A stretch of 64,000 nt of DNA from Diphasiastrum complanatum (lineage: Eukaryota; Streptophyta; Lycopodiopsida; Lycopodiales; Lycopodiaceae): contig CM055099.1 of NCBI GenBank assembly GCA_029204225.1, positions 41,279,631 through 41,343,630 on the forward strand, in the 5' to 3' direction. Under the pieces are notes generated by a model. It saw only the letters and a program-made list of their open reading frames with translations, searched no databases and was not told the origin of the DNA. Below, one piece after another: positions 21,529-32,889 of this stretch (its first letter is position 1; every line of letters begins with the position of its first letter). The translations under genes and the position numbers were made by a program.

Positions 21529-22361
21529 CATGAAAAATGCAAAAATAAGCTTGGTAGAGGCCAAAAATCTTGTATATAGATAAACACACATGTGTGGAGC
21601 CTGTTCCCACGTGTGAAAATAATGTACTTATCATGTACCATAATCATATAGGTTGTTACATATGATGTAATTCAAGTTCTAGTGGCTAAAAAGGCCAAAA
21701 ACTAGTTTTCTAGACATATGACACATGGCATCAATCTATTGATTGCATGAGCCACATCCTTTGGTTAGGTGTCATATCACATGTGTAGAGGACAGCTCAC
21801 ATGTGTGGAATAAGCTGAAGTAGGCGAATTTTGACTTTTAGAAGATTGCCAAGTAGATCTCCATATAGAAGGAAAATGGACCAAAAGTGCTCAAAATAGA
21901 AGGTTTTGTCCAAGTGTCAGTTTTGCATGATGAATCATCATATGACAAAGCACCTTCACACATGTGGGATCAGAGGGATGATCAGTACCACGAGATCCCA
22001 CTTATTGTATATATAGAGCCACATTTGGCCATAATCAATGTGAGACACCAATCTTGGTTTTGGAAGCAATTTTGAGTGATTCTCTCCATTTGTCTACATT
22101 TGTTTTGATTGTTTTGAGGTGCTATCAATGTGTACTTGATTTTTAGGTTGGAGTCCGTACTCAAACAGGGTTTCACACGTGGGAAACCAGAAAGTACACC
22201 TACCTTCAATTAATGATTGTTGTTGTTAGGATTTTGTGTCTAGAATTGATCTAAATTGATCTTAATCTCAAGTAGATTGATAGATCAAGTAATCTGACAA
22301 CCAATCCCTCTTGAGGATCAGATTAGGATCCACTCCTGGTCCTTTTTGTACTTTTTTCACA
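21529..22361 (+). repeat. Array LTR 1 (left outer)
   Basis: 833 bp. The first bases read CATGAAAAATG where other copies have TGTGAAAAATG, so the terminal TG is lost. The left end is fixed by the target duplication TTTTG. One extra base (ttgttacata) relative to the other copies explains 833 against 832. Ends TTTTTTCACA; the primer-binding site follows at 22362. Confidence 0.9.
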
Positions 22362-22374
22362 TGGTATCAGAGCC
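22362..22374 (+). other. Primer-binding site, array unit 1
   Basis: TGGTATCAGAGCC abuts LTR 1. Identical sites follow LTRs 2-5 at 26827, 31292, 35757 and 40222. The solo copy has a mutated site (5800). LTR 6 is followed by host DNA instead. Confidence 0.9.
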
Positions 22375-23959
22375 TAGTACAAGAGGTTTTGTTGAAATTA
22401 ATAGGGTTAATCCAAATCAAAGCCAAAATTAGCAGTTTTTTGGAAACTAGTCAAATTTTGTGTAGCGAGTTGGATTTGATAGCTACCCTCAAAATTTTTG
22501 GTCCAGATCTTGTTTTGGGCTGTAGGAACCCTTTTCACACGTGTGAGGCCGTACTTCTCCGGTTTTGGCTGAGAAATTTCAAAAAATTGTAGAATTTGAC
22601 TCACATACCCAATTTGAGTGATTTTTTGTGCAAAATCAAGCATTTTCTATAGTAAATCTAATGCTTTGATTAGTTCTTGGATTAGATTAGCCAAAAAATT
22701 AAAATTGAAGCTTGAAATAGGTGCATTAATTGATCTTCTCTGATTTTTTGAGTGTATGTTGAAGTTAAGAGATAGTTTGCTAAAAAACATAGATTAAGGA
22801 GTGATATGCAAGGTGAGAGGTTGAAATCCATTGTACCATCACTCTAGATTTGTTCAAGAGTGATAGGGTCAAGTTTAGAAGCATCAATTTGCTAAAAAAC
22901 ATCCTTGGATCTGTCCTCCAAGTGAAACCTTTGAGAGTTTCTAGTGCATATAGAGCATCTATGCAAATCTTTTGTAGAATTTGACATAGATTGGCTTCAA
23001 TTGAGTGGTCTAGAAAAGAGGTTGAGGTCCAAGTCACATTGTTCAACCCTAATCAATTTGTTTGAGTGATTGTAAGGTTTGAAAAGAGTCATTAAGGTGT
23101 CTATGGAAAATGTGTAGAGAGAGATCCAATTTTCTAAGAGTTCCTTCCTTTGTAGAGGGCAAGATCTAGAAGCTCATTATGTGTTGTTATTGGTGGACAG
23201 TTTGTCTCTTCCTAGGTGATCAAATCTTTCTAAGTGGCATTAGCACTTTGAAGCACAATATCTTATTGAGAAAAATCACCACTTTTGATTTTTAATTTCA
23301 TTCCAAGTCTTAAGCGGTAGAGTAATTGGTGGAATCCAATAGGGGTGATTGAATCAATTTATTGAGCAAAAATTGACATAGTATGTATGAAACTTAAGTT
23401 AGTTCTATTCAACTTTCTTTGTGAGAGTGTGAGGGTCAATTTGAGATCCCATTGGATGTCTAGAATGAGGAGGAGTCCATATTTGAGTATTCATGCATGG
23501 TTGAGATCTTTGTGAATCTCTAGTTGTCTAATTTTTTAAGCTTTGTGAAACATTGGTGGTATAGTTTGTTGTCAAATGAAATCAAATTCATTCTAAATCT
23601 CAAGTGTGAGATTATTTGGGTCAAGAGTGAGTCCAAAAGAAGTGATTAAGTTTGATTTTCATGTATTTGAAACAAAATCCATCTTTTGTTCAAGAATCTC
23701 AAGTGTTGAGAGAACTAGTCAAGTGAAAAGAAAAATCTAGGTGTCAAATCTTTTTCATATCCATTTCAACTTTCAAAAGAAAGAGTCATTGGTATTTGAT
23801 GAGTCCAATAGGATATTGGATCTGATTTCTTTAGTGATTTGATTCAAAGATTGTGTGCTTTTCTCTTAGTGATCAAAGCAAAGTTTCCAAGTGACTAGTC
23901 ATTACTGTGAAGATGGATTCTTAGGTTTGTGAGCTAGATCTTTTGTAGATCCTTCTAGA
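22375..23959 (+). other. Long leader of array unit 1
   Basis: About 1.6 kb without supported coding sequence, repeated in every unit. It carries palindrome TCACACGTGTGA at 22535-22546. Small open frames on either strand are conserved only because the units are near-identical, so their persistence is not evidence of function. Confidence 0.6.
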
Positions 23960-24163
23960 TTGTTGAAGATGTTCAAATCTAGTCTCTTGAAAGTCACAAA
24001 TTACATTTGTAGAATCATATCACAAGTTTTTATTCACATGGCATCAATAGGTGGAATCCTATTGAAGGAAAGAAAGAATCATGAGTGCAACCTTTGTGGC
24101 AAGGGAGGATATTTTTTCTCAAGATGCTACAAAAAGAAGACCAGTCCATCCAAGGAGAACTAA
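23960..24163 (+). CDS. Mini-ORF with CCHC-like knuckle, array unit 1
   Basis: 67 codons. The C-terminal half has CNLCGKGGYFFSRC, which fits CX2CX4[H]X4C except that the His position is Tyr, followed by a Lys-rich tail. It resembles a retroviral-type nucleocapsid knuckle whose zinc ligand has been altered. The frame is the same as the large ORF that follows: after TAA at 24161-24163 and TAG at 24167-24169, translation would continue straight into the 606-codon frame. It is probably the N-terminal piece of one ancestral Gag-like protein. The start ATG lies near GTTGAAGATG, and no upstream Gag capsid is recognisable. Confidence 0.5.
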   Translation: MLKMFKSSLLKVTNYICRIISQVFIHMASIGGILLKERKNHECNLCGKGGYFFSRCYKKKTSPSKEN

Positions 24164-24178
24164 AGCTAGGGGGCCGAG

Positions 24179-25999
24179 GTGAAGGATGGAGCTTCAAGTT
24201 CAAAATGCAAATACAAGAAGGACAAGTCCAAGGAAAGGTGTTTCCTTTGTGGAAAGGTGAATGAGGCTTGGAGTCTCACAAGGACTTGCAAGATTTGTCT
24301 TCAAGAGTCCATCACAACACATGTCAAATCTTTTGAAATTTTTCATTTGGAAGTGCATTGTTTGGTTCAAGATGCAAAGATAGATGTCACTTTCATGAAA
24401 GTAACTTGGATCTATTTTATGTTCTTGGAAAGTATTTTGCTTGGAACTTTAGACAAGTTCAAACTTATTGTTATTATCCAAGATAAATCAATCAAGAATA
24501 AGGAGCAATCACAAAATGAAAATAGTTTCATTTATGCTCTCATGTCAACTTATGAAGAACCATTTTGCTCTGAAGAGATTTTTGTATCTCAAAGGTGGAT
24601 TAAGGCAATACTAGTTGAGTGTGATGCCTTAAAAGATAGCAAAATATGTTTTCCTTGTAAGCTTACATTAGTTATGAAGTCAAGGAAATGGGAATATCTT
24701 CATAATGTAGGATCTTTTGGTTTCAATAAGATCATGAATGATGTGTTCATTCATAAAGATGAAAATTGTAAGTTTTCAATCTTAAAGGCAAGTTGTAAAC
24801 TTCTTATGAAAATAAGTGAAGCATCCAAAGTGGACACTTATATCCATAAGCAAGTAGTTAGCCTTATTGAGATGGAAATGCCTTTTGATTTCAATATTAG
24901 AAAAATCATGCCAAGTTGTGGTGATTTCTGGACTTATGTTTCTAGCATAAGTAATTTTGATAATCATAGGAAGTGCATATTGTGTGGTCATAGTTGTTGT
25001 GATCATTATGAGACATGGAGGTCTCGGATTTCCATCAAGAAGGAGCACCATGAAGAGGATCTTAAAGAATCATCTCAAGGTTCAAGTGTGCCAAGGATTG
25101 AGGAGGAGAGAACTTCTCAAGTTGTGATTCCAAAAAGAAACTCAAGAAATATGGTTGATTCCATGTGGCTCACATTTCAAGGGAAAGAGGAGCATATCTC
25201 ATGTGGTATACATCTCATACTTACTTCTCTTATGTCATTTGATAAATCAATTTGCTTTAGTGAGATCATTGCATCTCCAAATTGGAGTAAAGCCATACTA
25301 GTTGAGTATGAAGTCTCTCTTGAGAACATAGATGATGTTCTTAAAAGGTTGAAATTGATTTTAAATCAATCAGAAAGCAAATTTTTATTTCATCAAATGT
25401 ATGCTCTTGAGTCATGTAAGAGCAAAAGTGATTTTTTCACTCATAGTTTGAAAATTTGTATTGAGGCAAATTGTAAACTCTTTATGAGAGTAAGTGAATC
25501 ATCTTCTAAAGACACTTATCTCCATAATGGAGTATTTAGCCTCATTGGATCTGAGATTAGCATGGTAAACAAGCATGAAGATATGGTTCAAACACTTTGT
25601 TATTATAGCATGCATAGCCTTGCCAATTTGGATAAGTCTAATTCTCTAGATCATGGTAACATGATGTTAGATCTTTGTGATCCTAATAAGTCAAGAAGAA
25701 ATCTTTATTTTCTCATGGAGGAGCATGCACATGAAGAAGGAGCAAGCCTCAAGGTCAAGCATCTACATGAAAATTGGAAGGAATCAATTTTTGGAGGTGC
25801 TAGGATGGTGCAAAGCTCTCAAGCTCATCAAAGATGTCAACATCAAAGAAGCACTATCATGGATATGGTGATTTCAGATCAACATCAAGCTCATTGGCTG
25901 ATCTCCACACCTTTTGAACTAGCAAGGACCAATTCAGCCCATGGAGTCAAGTTCAAGATCATCATGTTTTCCATCAAGCTAGATTTTTTAGGAGTGTGA
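24179..25999 (+). CDS. Unknown 606-codon ORF, array unit 1 (family A signature protein)
   Basis: I do not recognise this protein. The open frame begins at a GTG; the first ATG is residue 73 (24395). Residues 20-40 contain CFLCGK and CKICLQ, remnants of a second knuckle. The body holds a diverged internal duplication. Residues about 118-262 and 347-490 align at an offset of 226-229: [Q/N]W.KAILVE, CKL[L/F]M[K/R][I/V]SE.S..DTY[I/L]H and a C-terminal S.[S/A].[S/A]N[F/L]D block. CILCGHSCCDH (residues 266-276) looks like a metal-binding cluster between the repeats. No protease, integrase, RT or RNase H motif is present. A T5 run at 25788-25792, T4 in the solo copy, shifts the frame near residue 537, so the last 70 residues are probably out of the ancestral frame. 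The stop TGA lies 3 bp inside LTR 2. Function unknown. Confidence 0.6.
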   Translation: MKDGASSSKCKYKKDKSKERCFLCGKVNEAWSLTRTCKICLQESITTHVKSFEIFHLEVHCLVQDAKIDVTFMKVTWIYFMFLESILLGTLDKFKLIVIIQDKSIKNKEQSQNENSFIYALMSTYEEPFCSEEIFVSQRWIKAILVECDALKDSKICFPCKLTLVMKSRKWEYLHNVGSFGFNKIMNDVFIHKDENCKFSILKASCKLLMKISEASKVDTYIHKQVVSLIEMEMPFDFNIRKIMPSCGDFWTYVSSISNFDNHRKCILCGHSCCDHYETWRSRISIKKEHHEEDLKESSQGSSVPRIEEERTSQVVIPKRNSRNMVDSMWLTFQGKEEHISCGIHLILTSLMSFDKSICFSEIIASPNWSKAILVEYEVSLENIDDVLKRLKLILNQSESKFLFHQMYALESCKSKSDFFTHSLKICIEANCKLFMRVSESSSKDTYLHNGVFSLIGSEISMVNKHEDMVQTLCYYSMHSLANLDKSNSLDHGNMMLDLCDPNKSRRNLYFLMEEHAHEEGASLKVKHLHENWKESIFGGARMVQSSQAHQRCQHQRSTIMDMVISDQHQAHWLISTPFELARTNSAHGVKFKIIMFSIKLDFLGV

Positions 26000-26826
26000 A
26001 AAATGCAAAAATAAGCTTGGTAGAGGCCAAAAATCTTGTATATATATAAACACACATGTGTGGAGCCTGTTCCCACGTATGAAAATAATGTACTTATCAT
26101 GTACCATAATCATATAGGTTGTATATATGATTTAATTCAAGTTCTAGTGGCTGAAAAGGCCAAAAACTAGTTTTCTAGACATATGACACATGGCATCAAT
26201 CTATTGATTGCATGAGCCACATCCTTTGGTTAGGCGTCATATCACATGTGTAGAGGACATCTCACATGTGTGGAATAAACTGAAGTAGGCGAATTTTGAC
26301 TTTTAGAAGATTGCCAAGTAGATCTCCATATAGAAGGAAAATGGACCAAAAGTGCTCAAAATAGAAGGTTTTGTCCAAGTGTCAGTTTTGCATGATGAAT
26401 CATCATATGACAAAGCACCTTCACACATGTGGGATCAGAGGGATGATCAGTACCACGAGATCCCACTTATTGTATATATAGAGCCACATTTGGCCATAAT
26501 CAATGTGAGACACCAATCTTGGTTTTGGAAGCAATTTTGAGTGATTCTCTCCATTTGTCTACATTTGTTTTGATTGTTTTGAGGTGCTATCAATGTGTAC
26601 TTGATTTTTAGGTTGGAGTCCGTACTCAAACAGGGTTTCACACGTGGGAAACCAGAAAGTACACCTACCTTCAATTAATGATTGTTGTTGTTAGGATTTT
26701 GTGTCTAGAATTGATCTAAATTGATCTTAATCTCAAGTAGATTGATAGATCAAGTAATCTGACAACCAATCCCTCTTGAGGATCAGATTAGGATCCACTC
26801 CTGGTCCTTTTTGTACTTTTTTCACA
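25995..26826 (+). repeat. Array LTR 2 (chimeric)
   Basis: 832 bp. The left part (to about 26230) carries the variants of LTR 6, while the right part (from about 26290) carries those of LTR 1. Between them three bases match the solo copy LTR at 4968 instead. Position 26079 is A. Confidence 0.9.
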
Positions 26827-28424
26827 TGGTATCAGAGCCTAGTACAAGAGGTTTTGTTGAAATTAATAGGGTTAATCCAAATCAAAGCCAAAATTAGCAG
26901 TTTTTTGGAAACTAGTCAAATTTTGTGTAGCGAGTTGGATTTGATAGCTACCCTCAAAATTTTTGGTCCAGATCTTGTTTTGGGCTGTAGGAACCCTTTT
27001 CACACGTGTGAGGCCGTACTTCTCCGGTTTTGGCTGAGAAATTTCAAAAAATTGTAGAATTTGACTCACATACCCAATTTGAGTGATTTTTTGTGCAAAA
27101 TCAAGCATTTTCTATAGTAAATCTAATGCTTTGATTAGTTCTTGGATTAGATTAGCCAAAAAATTAAAATTGAAGCTTGAAATAGGTGCATTAATTGATC
27201 TTCTCTGATTTTTTGAGTGTATGTTGAAGTTAAGAGATAGTTTGCTAAAAAACATAGATTAAGGAGTGATATGCAAGGTGAGAGGTTGAAATCCATTGTA
27301 CCATCACTCTAGATTTGTTCAAGAGTGATAGGGTCAAGTTTAGAAGCATCAATTTGCTAAAAAACATCCTTGGATCTGTCCTCCAAGTGAAACCTTTGAG
27401 AGTTTCTAGTGCATATAGAGCATCTATGCAAATCTTTTGTAGAATTTGACATAGATTGGCTTCAATTGAGTGGTCTAGAAAAGAGATTGAGGTCCAAGTC
27501 ACATTGTTCAACCCTAATCAATTTGTTTGAGTGATTGTAAGGTTTGAAAAGAGTCATTAAGGTGTCTATGGAAAATGTGTAGAGAGAGATCCAATTTTCT
27601 AAGAGTTCCTTCCTTTGTAGAGGGCAAGATCTAGAAGCTCATTATGTGTTGTTATTGGTGGACAGTTTGTCTCTTCCTAGGTGATCAAATCTTTCTAAGT
27701 GGCATTAGCACTTTGAAGCACAATATCTTATTGAGAAAAATCACCACTTTTGATTTTTAATTTCATTCCAAGTCTTAAGCGGTAGAGTAATTGGTGGAAT
27801 CCAATAGGGGTGATTGAATCAATTTATTGAGCAAAAATTGACATAGTATGTATGAAACTTAAGTTAGTTCTATTCAACTTTCTTTGTGAGAGTGTGAGGG
27901 TCAATTTGAGATCCCATTGGATGTCTAGAATGAGGAGGAGTCCATATTTGAGTATTCATGCATGGTTGAGATCTTTGTGAATCTCTAGTTGTCTAATTTT
28001 TTAAGCTTTGTGAAACATTGGTGGTATAGTTTGTTGTCAAATGAAATCAAATTCATTCTAAATCTCAAGTGTGAGATTATTTGGGTCAAGAGTGAGTCCA
28101 AAAGAAGTGATTAAGTTTGATTTTCATGTATTTGAAACAAAATCCATCTTTTGTTCAAGAATCTCAAGTGTTGAGAGAACTAGTCAAGTGAAAAGAAAAA
28201 TCTAGGTGTCAAATCTTTTTCATATCCATTTCAACTTTCAAAAGAAAGAGTCATTGGTATTTGATGAGTCCAATAGGATATTGGATCTGATTTCTTTAGT
28301 GATTTGATTCAAAGATTGTGTGCTTTTCTCTTAGTGATCAAAGCAAAGTTTCCAAGTGACTAGTCATTACTGTGAAGATGGATTCTTAGGTTTGTGAGCT
28401 AGATCTTTTGTAGATCCTTCTAGA

Positions 28425-28628
28425 TTGTTGAAGATGTTCAAATCTAGTCTCTTGAAAGTCACAAATTACATTTGTAGAATCATATCACAAGTTTTTATTC
28501 ACATGGCATCAATAGGTGGAATCCTATTGAAGGAAAGAAAGAATCATGAGTGCAACCTTTGTGGCAAGGGAGGATATTTTTTCTCAAGATGCTACAAAAA
28601 GAAGACCAGTCCATCCAAGGAGAACTAA
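28425..28628 (+). CDS. Mini-ORF with CCHC-like knuckle, array unit 2
   Basis: Translation identical to the copy at 23960-24163, including the Tyr in place of the knuckle His and the TAA stop. Confidence 0.5.
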   Translation: MLKMFKSSLLKVTNYICRIISQVFIHMASIGGILLKERKNHECNLCGKGGYFFSRCYKKKTSPSKEN

Positions 28629-28643
28629 AGCTAGGGGGCCGAG

Positions 28644-30464
28644 GTGAAGGATGGAGCTTCAAGTTCAAAATGCAAATACAAGAAGGACAAGTCCAAGGAA
28701 AGGTGTTTCCTTTGTGGAAAGGTGAATGAGGCTTGGAGTCTCACAAGGACTTGCAAGATTTGTCTTCAAGAGTCCATCACAACACATGTCAAATCTTTTG
28801 AAATTTTTCATTTGGAAGTGCATTGTTTGGTTCAAGATGCAAAGATAGATGTCACTTTCATGAAAGTAACTTGGATCTATTTTATGTTCTTGGAAAGTAT
28901 TTTGCTTGGAACTTTAGACAAGTTCAAACTTATTGTTATTATCCAAGATAAATCAATCAAGAATAAGGAGCAATCACAAAATGAAAATAGTTTCATTTAT
29001 GCTCTCATGTCAACTTATGAAGAACCATTTTGCTCTGAAGAGATTTTTGTATCTCAAAGGTGGATTAAGGCAATACTAGTTGAGTGTGATGCCTTAAAAG
29101 ATAGCAAAATATGTTTTCCTTGTAAGCTTACATTAGTTATGAAGTCAAGGAAATGGGAATATCTTCATAATGTAGGATCTTTTGGTTTCAATAAGATCAT
29201 GAATGATGTGTTCATTCATAAAGATGAAAATTGTAAGTTTTCAATCTTAAAGGCAAGTTGTAAACTTCTTATGAAAATAAGTGAAGCATCCAAAGTGGAC
29301 ACTTATATCCATAAGCAAGTAGTTAGCCTTATTGAGATGGAAATGCCTTTTGATTTCAATATTAGAAAAATCATGCCAAGTTGTGGTGATTTCTGGACTT
29401 ATGTTTCTAGCATAAGTAATTTTGATAATCATAGGAAGTGCATATTGTGTGGTCATAGTTGTTGTGATCATTATGAGACATGGAGGTCTCGGATTTCCAT
29501 CAAGAAGGAGCACCATGAAGAGGATCTTAAAGAATCATCTCAAGGTTCAAGTGTGCCAAGGATTGAGGAGGAGAGAACTTCTCAAGTTGTGATTCCAAAA
29601 AGAAACTCAAGAAATATGGTTGATTCCATGTGGCTCACATTTCAAGGGAAAGAGGAGCATATCTCATGTGGTATACATCTCATACTTACTTCTCTTATGT
29701 CATTTGATAAATCAATTTGCTTTAGTGAGATCATTGCATCTCCAAATTGGAGTAAAGCCATACTAGTTGAGTATGAAGTCTCTCTTGAGAACATAGATGA
29801 TGTTCTTAAAAGGTTGAAATTGATTTTAAATCAATCAGAAAGCAAATTTTTATTTCATCAAATGTATGCTCTTGAGTCATGTAAGAGCAAAAGTGATTTT
29901 TTCACTCATAGTTTGAAAATTTGTATTGAGGCAAATTGTAAACTCTTTATGAGAGTAAGTGAATCATCTTCTAAAGACACTTATCTCCATAATGGAGTAT
30001 TTAGCCTCATTGGATCTGAGATTAGCATGGTAAACAAGCATGAAGATATGGTTCAAACACTTTGTTATTATAGCATGCATAGCCTTGCCAATTTGGATAA
30101 GTCTAATTCTCTAGATCATGGTAACATGATGTTAGATCTTTGTGATCCTAATAAGTCAAGAAGAAATCTTTATTTTCTCATGGAGGAGCATGCACATGAA
30201 GAAGGAGCAAGCCTCAAGGTCAAGCATCTACATGAAAATTGGAAGGAATCAATTTTTGGAGGTGCTAGGATGGTGCAAAGCTCTCAAGCTCATCAAAGAT
30301 GTCAACATCAAAGAAGCACTATCATGGATATGGTGATTTCAGATCAACATCAAGCTCATTGGCTGATCTCCACACCTTTTGAACTAGCAAGGACCAATTC
30401 AGCCCATGGAGTCAAGTTCAAGATCATCATGTTTTCCATCAAGCTAGATTTTTTAGGAGTGTGA
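28644..30464 (+). CDS. Unknown 606-codon ORF, array unit 2
   Basis: Translation identical to the unit 1 copy (24179-25999), including the T5 frameshift near the 3' end and the stop codon inside the next LTR. Confidence 0.6.
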   Translation: MKDGASSSKCKYKKDKSKERCFLCGKVNEAWSLTRTCKICLQESITTHVKSFEIFHLEVHCLVQDAKIDVTFMKVTWIYFMFLESILLGTLDKFKLIVIIQDKSIKNKEQSQNENSFIYALMSTYEEPFCSEEIFVSQRWIKAILVECDALKDSKICFPCKLTLVMKSRKWEYLHNVGSFGFNKIMNDVFIHKDENCKFSILKASCKLLMKISEASKVDTYIHKQVVSLIEMEMPFDFNIRKIMPSCGDFWTYVSSISNFDNHRKCILCGHSCCDHYETWRSRISIKKEHHEEDLKESSQGSSVPRIEEERTSQVVIPKRNSRNMVDSMWLTFQGKEEHISCGIHLILTSLMSFDKSICFSEIIASPNWSKAILVEYEVSLENIDDVLKRLKLILNQSESKFLFHQMYALESCKSKSDFFTHSLKICIEANCKLFMRVSESSSKDTYLHNGVFSLIGSEISMVNKHEDMVQTLCYYSMHSLANLDKSNSLDHGNMMLDLCDPNKSRRNLYFLMEEHAHEEGASLKVKHLHENWKESIFGGARMVQSSQAHQRCQHQRSTIMDMVISDQHQAHWLISTPFELARTNSAHGVKFKIIMFSIKLDFLGV

Positions 30465-31291
30465 AAAATGCAAAAATAAGCTTGGTAGAGGCCAAAAATC
30501 TTGTATATATATAAACACACATGTGTGGAGCCTGTTCCCACGTGTGAAAATAATGTACTTATCATGTACCATAATCATATAGGTTGTATATATGATTTAA
30601 TTCAAGTTCTAGTGGCTGAAAAGGCCAAAAACTAGTTTTCTAGACATATGACACATGGCATCAATCTATTGATTGCATGAGCCACATCCTTTGGTTAGGC
30701 GTCATATCACATGTGTAGAGGACATCTCACATGTGTGGAATAAACTGAAGTAGGCGAATTTTGACTTTTAGAAGATTGCCAAGTAGATCTCCATATAGAA
30801 GGAAAATGGACCAAAAGTGCTCAAAATAGAAGGTTTTGTCCAAGTGTCAGTTTTGCATGATGAATCATCATATGACAAAGCACCTTCACACATGTGGGAT
30901 CAGAGGGATGATCAGTACCACGAGATCCCACTTATTGTATATATAGAGCCACATTTGGCCATAATCAATGTGAGACACCAATCTTGGTTTTGGAAGCAAT
31001 TTTGAGTGATTCTCTCCATTTGTCTACATTTGTTTTGATTGTTTTGAGGTGCTATCAATGTGTACTTGATTTTTAGGTTGGAGTCCGTACTCAAACAGGG
31101 TTTCACACGTGGGAAACCAGAAAGTACACCTACCTTCAATTAATGATTGTTGTTGTTAGGATTTTGTGTCTAGAATTGATCTAAATTGATCTTAATCTCA
31201 AGTAGATTGATAGATCAAGTAATCTGACAACCAATCCCTCTTGAGGATCAGATTAGGATCCACTCCTGGTCCTTTTTGTACTTTTTTCACA
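30460..31291 (+). repeat. Array LTR 3 (chimeric)
   Basis: Same chimeric pattern as LTR 2. Position 30544, equivalent to 26079, is G. Confidence 0.9.
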
Positions 31292-32889
31292 TGGTATCAG
31301 AGCCTAGTACAAGAGGTTTTGTTGAAATTAATAGGGTTAATCCAAATCAAAGCCAAAATTAGCAGTTTTTTGGAAACTAGTCAAATTTTGTGTAGCGAGT
31401 TGGATTTGATAGCTACCCTCAAAATTTTTGGTCCAGATCTTGTTTTGGGCTGTAGGAACCCTTTTCACACGTGTGAGGCCGTACTTCTCCGGTTTTGGCT
31501 GAGAAATTTCAAAAAATTGTAGAATTTGACTCACATACCCAATTTGAGTGATTTTTTGTGCAAAATCAAGCATTTTCTATAGTAAATCTAATGCTTTGAT
31601 TAGTTCTTGGATTAGATTAGCCAAAAAATTAAAATTGAAGCTTGAAATAGGTGCATTAATTGATCTTCTCTGATTTTTTGAGTGTATGTTGAAGTTAAGA
31701 GATAGTTTGCTAAAAAACATAGATTAAGGAGTGATATGCAAGGTGAGAGGTTGAAATCCATTGTACCATCACTCTAGATTTGTTCAAGAGTGATAGGGTC
31801 AAGTTTAGAAGCATCAATTTGCTAAAAAACATCCTTGGATCTGTCCTCCAAGTGAAACCTTTGAGAGTTTCTAGTGCATATAGAGCATCTATGCAAATCT
31901 TTTGTAGAATTTGACATAGATTGGCTTCAATTGAGTGGTCTAGAAAAGAGATTGAGGTCCAAGTCACATTGTTCAACCCTAATCAATTTGTTTGAGTGAT
32001 TGTAAGGTTTGAAAAGAGTCATTAAGGTGTCTATGGAAAATGTGTAGAGAGAGATCCAATTTTCTAAGAGTTCCTTCCTTTGTAGAGGGCAAGATCTAGA
32101 AGCTCATTATGTGTTGTTATTGGTGGACAGTTTGTCTCTTCCTAGGTGATCAAATCTTTCTAAGTGGCATTAGCACTTTGAAGCACAATATCTTATTGAG
32201 AAAAATCACCACTTTTGATTTTTAATTTCATTCCAAGTCTTAAGCGGTAGAGTAATTGGTGGAATCCAATAGGGGTGATTGAATCAATTTATTGAGCAAA
32301 AATTGACATAGTATGTATGAAACTTAAGTTAGTTCTATTCAACTTTCTTTGTGAGAGTGTGAGGGTCAATTTGAGATCCCATTGGATGTCTAGAATGAGG
32401 AGGAGTCCATATTTGAGTATTCATGCATGGTTGAGATCTTTGTGAATCTCTAGTTGTCTAATTTTTTAAGCTTTGTGAAACATTGGTGGTATAGTTTGTT
32501 GTCAAATGAAATCAAATTCATTCTAAATCTCAAGTGTGAGATTATTTGGGTCAAGAGTGAGTCCAAAAGAAGTGATTAAGTTTGATTTTCATGTATTTGA
32601 AACAAAATCCATCTTTTGTTCAAGAATCTCAAGTGTTGAGAGAACTAGTCAAGTGAAAAGAAAAATCTAGGTGTCAAATCTTTTTCATATCCATTTCAAC
32701 TTTCAAAAGAAAGAGTCATTGGTATTTGATGAGTCCAATAGGATATTGGATCTGATTTCTTTAGTGATTTGATTCAAAGATTGTGTGCTTTTCTCTTAGT
32801 GATCAAAGCAAAGTTTCCAAGTGACTAGTCATTACTGTGAAGATGGATTCTTAGGTTTGTGAGCTAGATCTTTTGTAGATCCTTCTAGA

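Noticed and set aside
22780-23046. Minus-strand 88-codon frame conserved in all array units
   Set aside because: The units are near-identical DNA, so any frame is conserved. It is antisense to the leader and has no homologous open frame in the solo copy.
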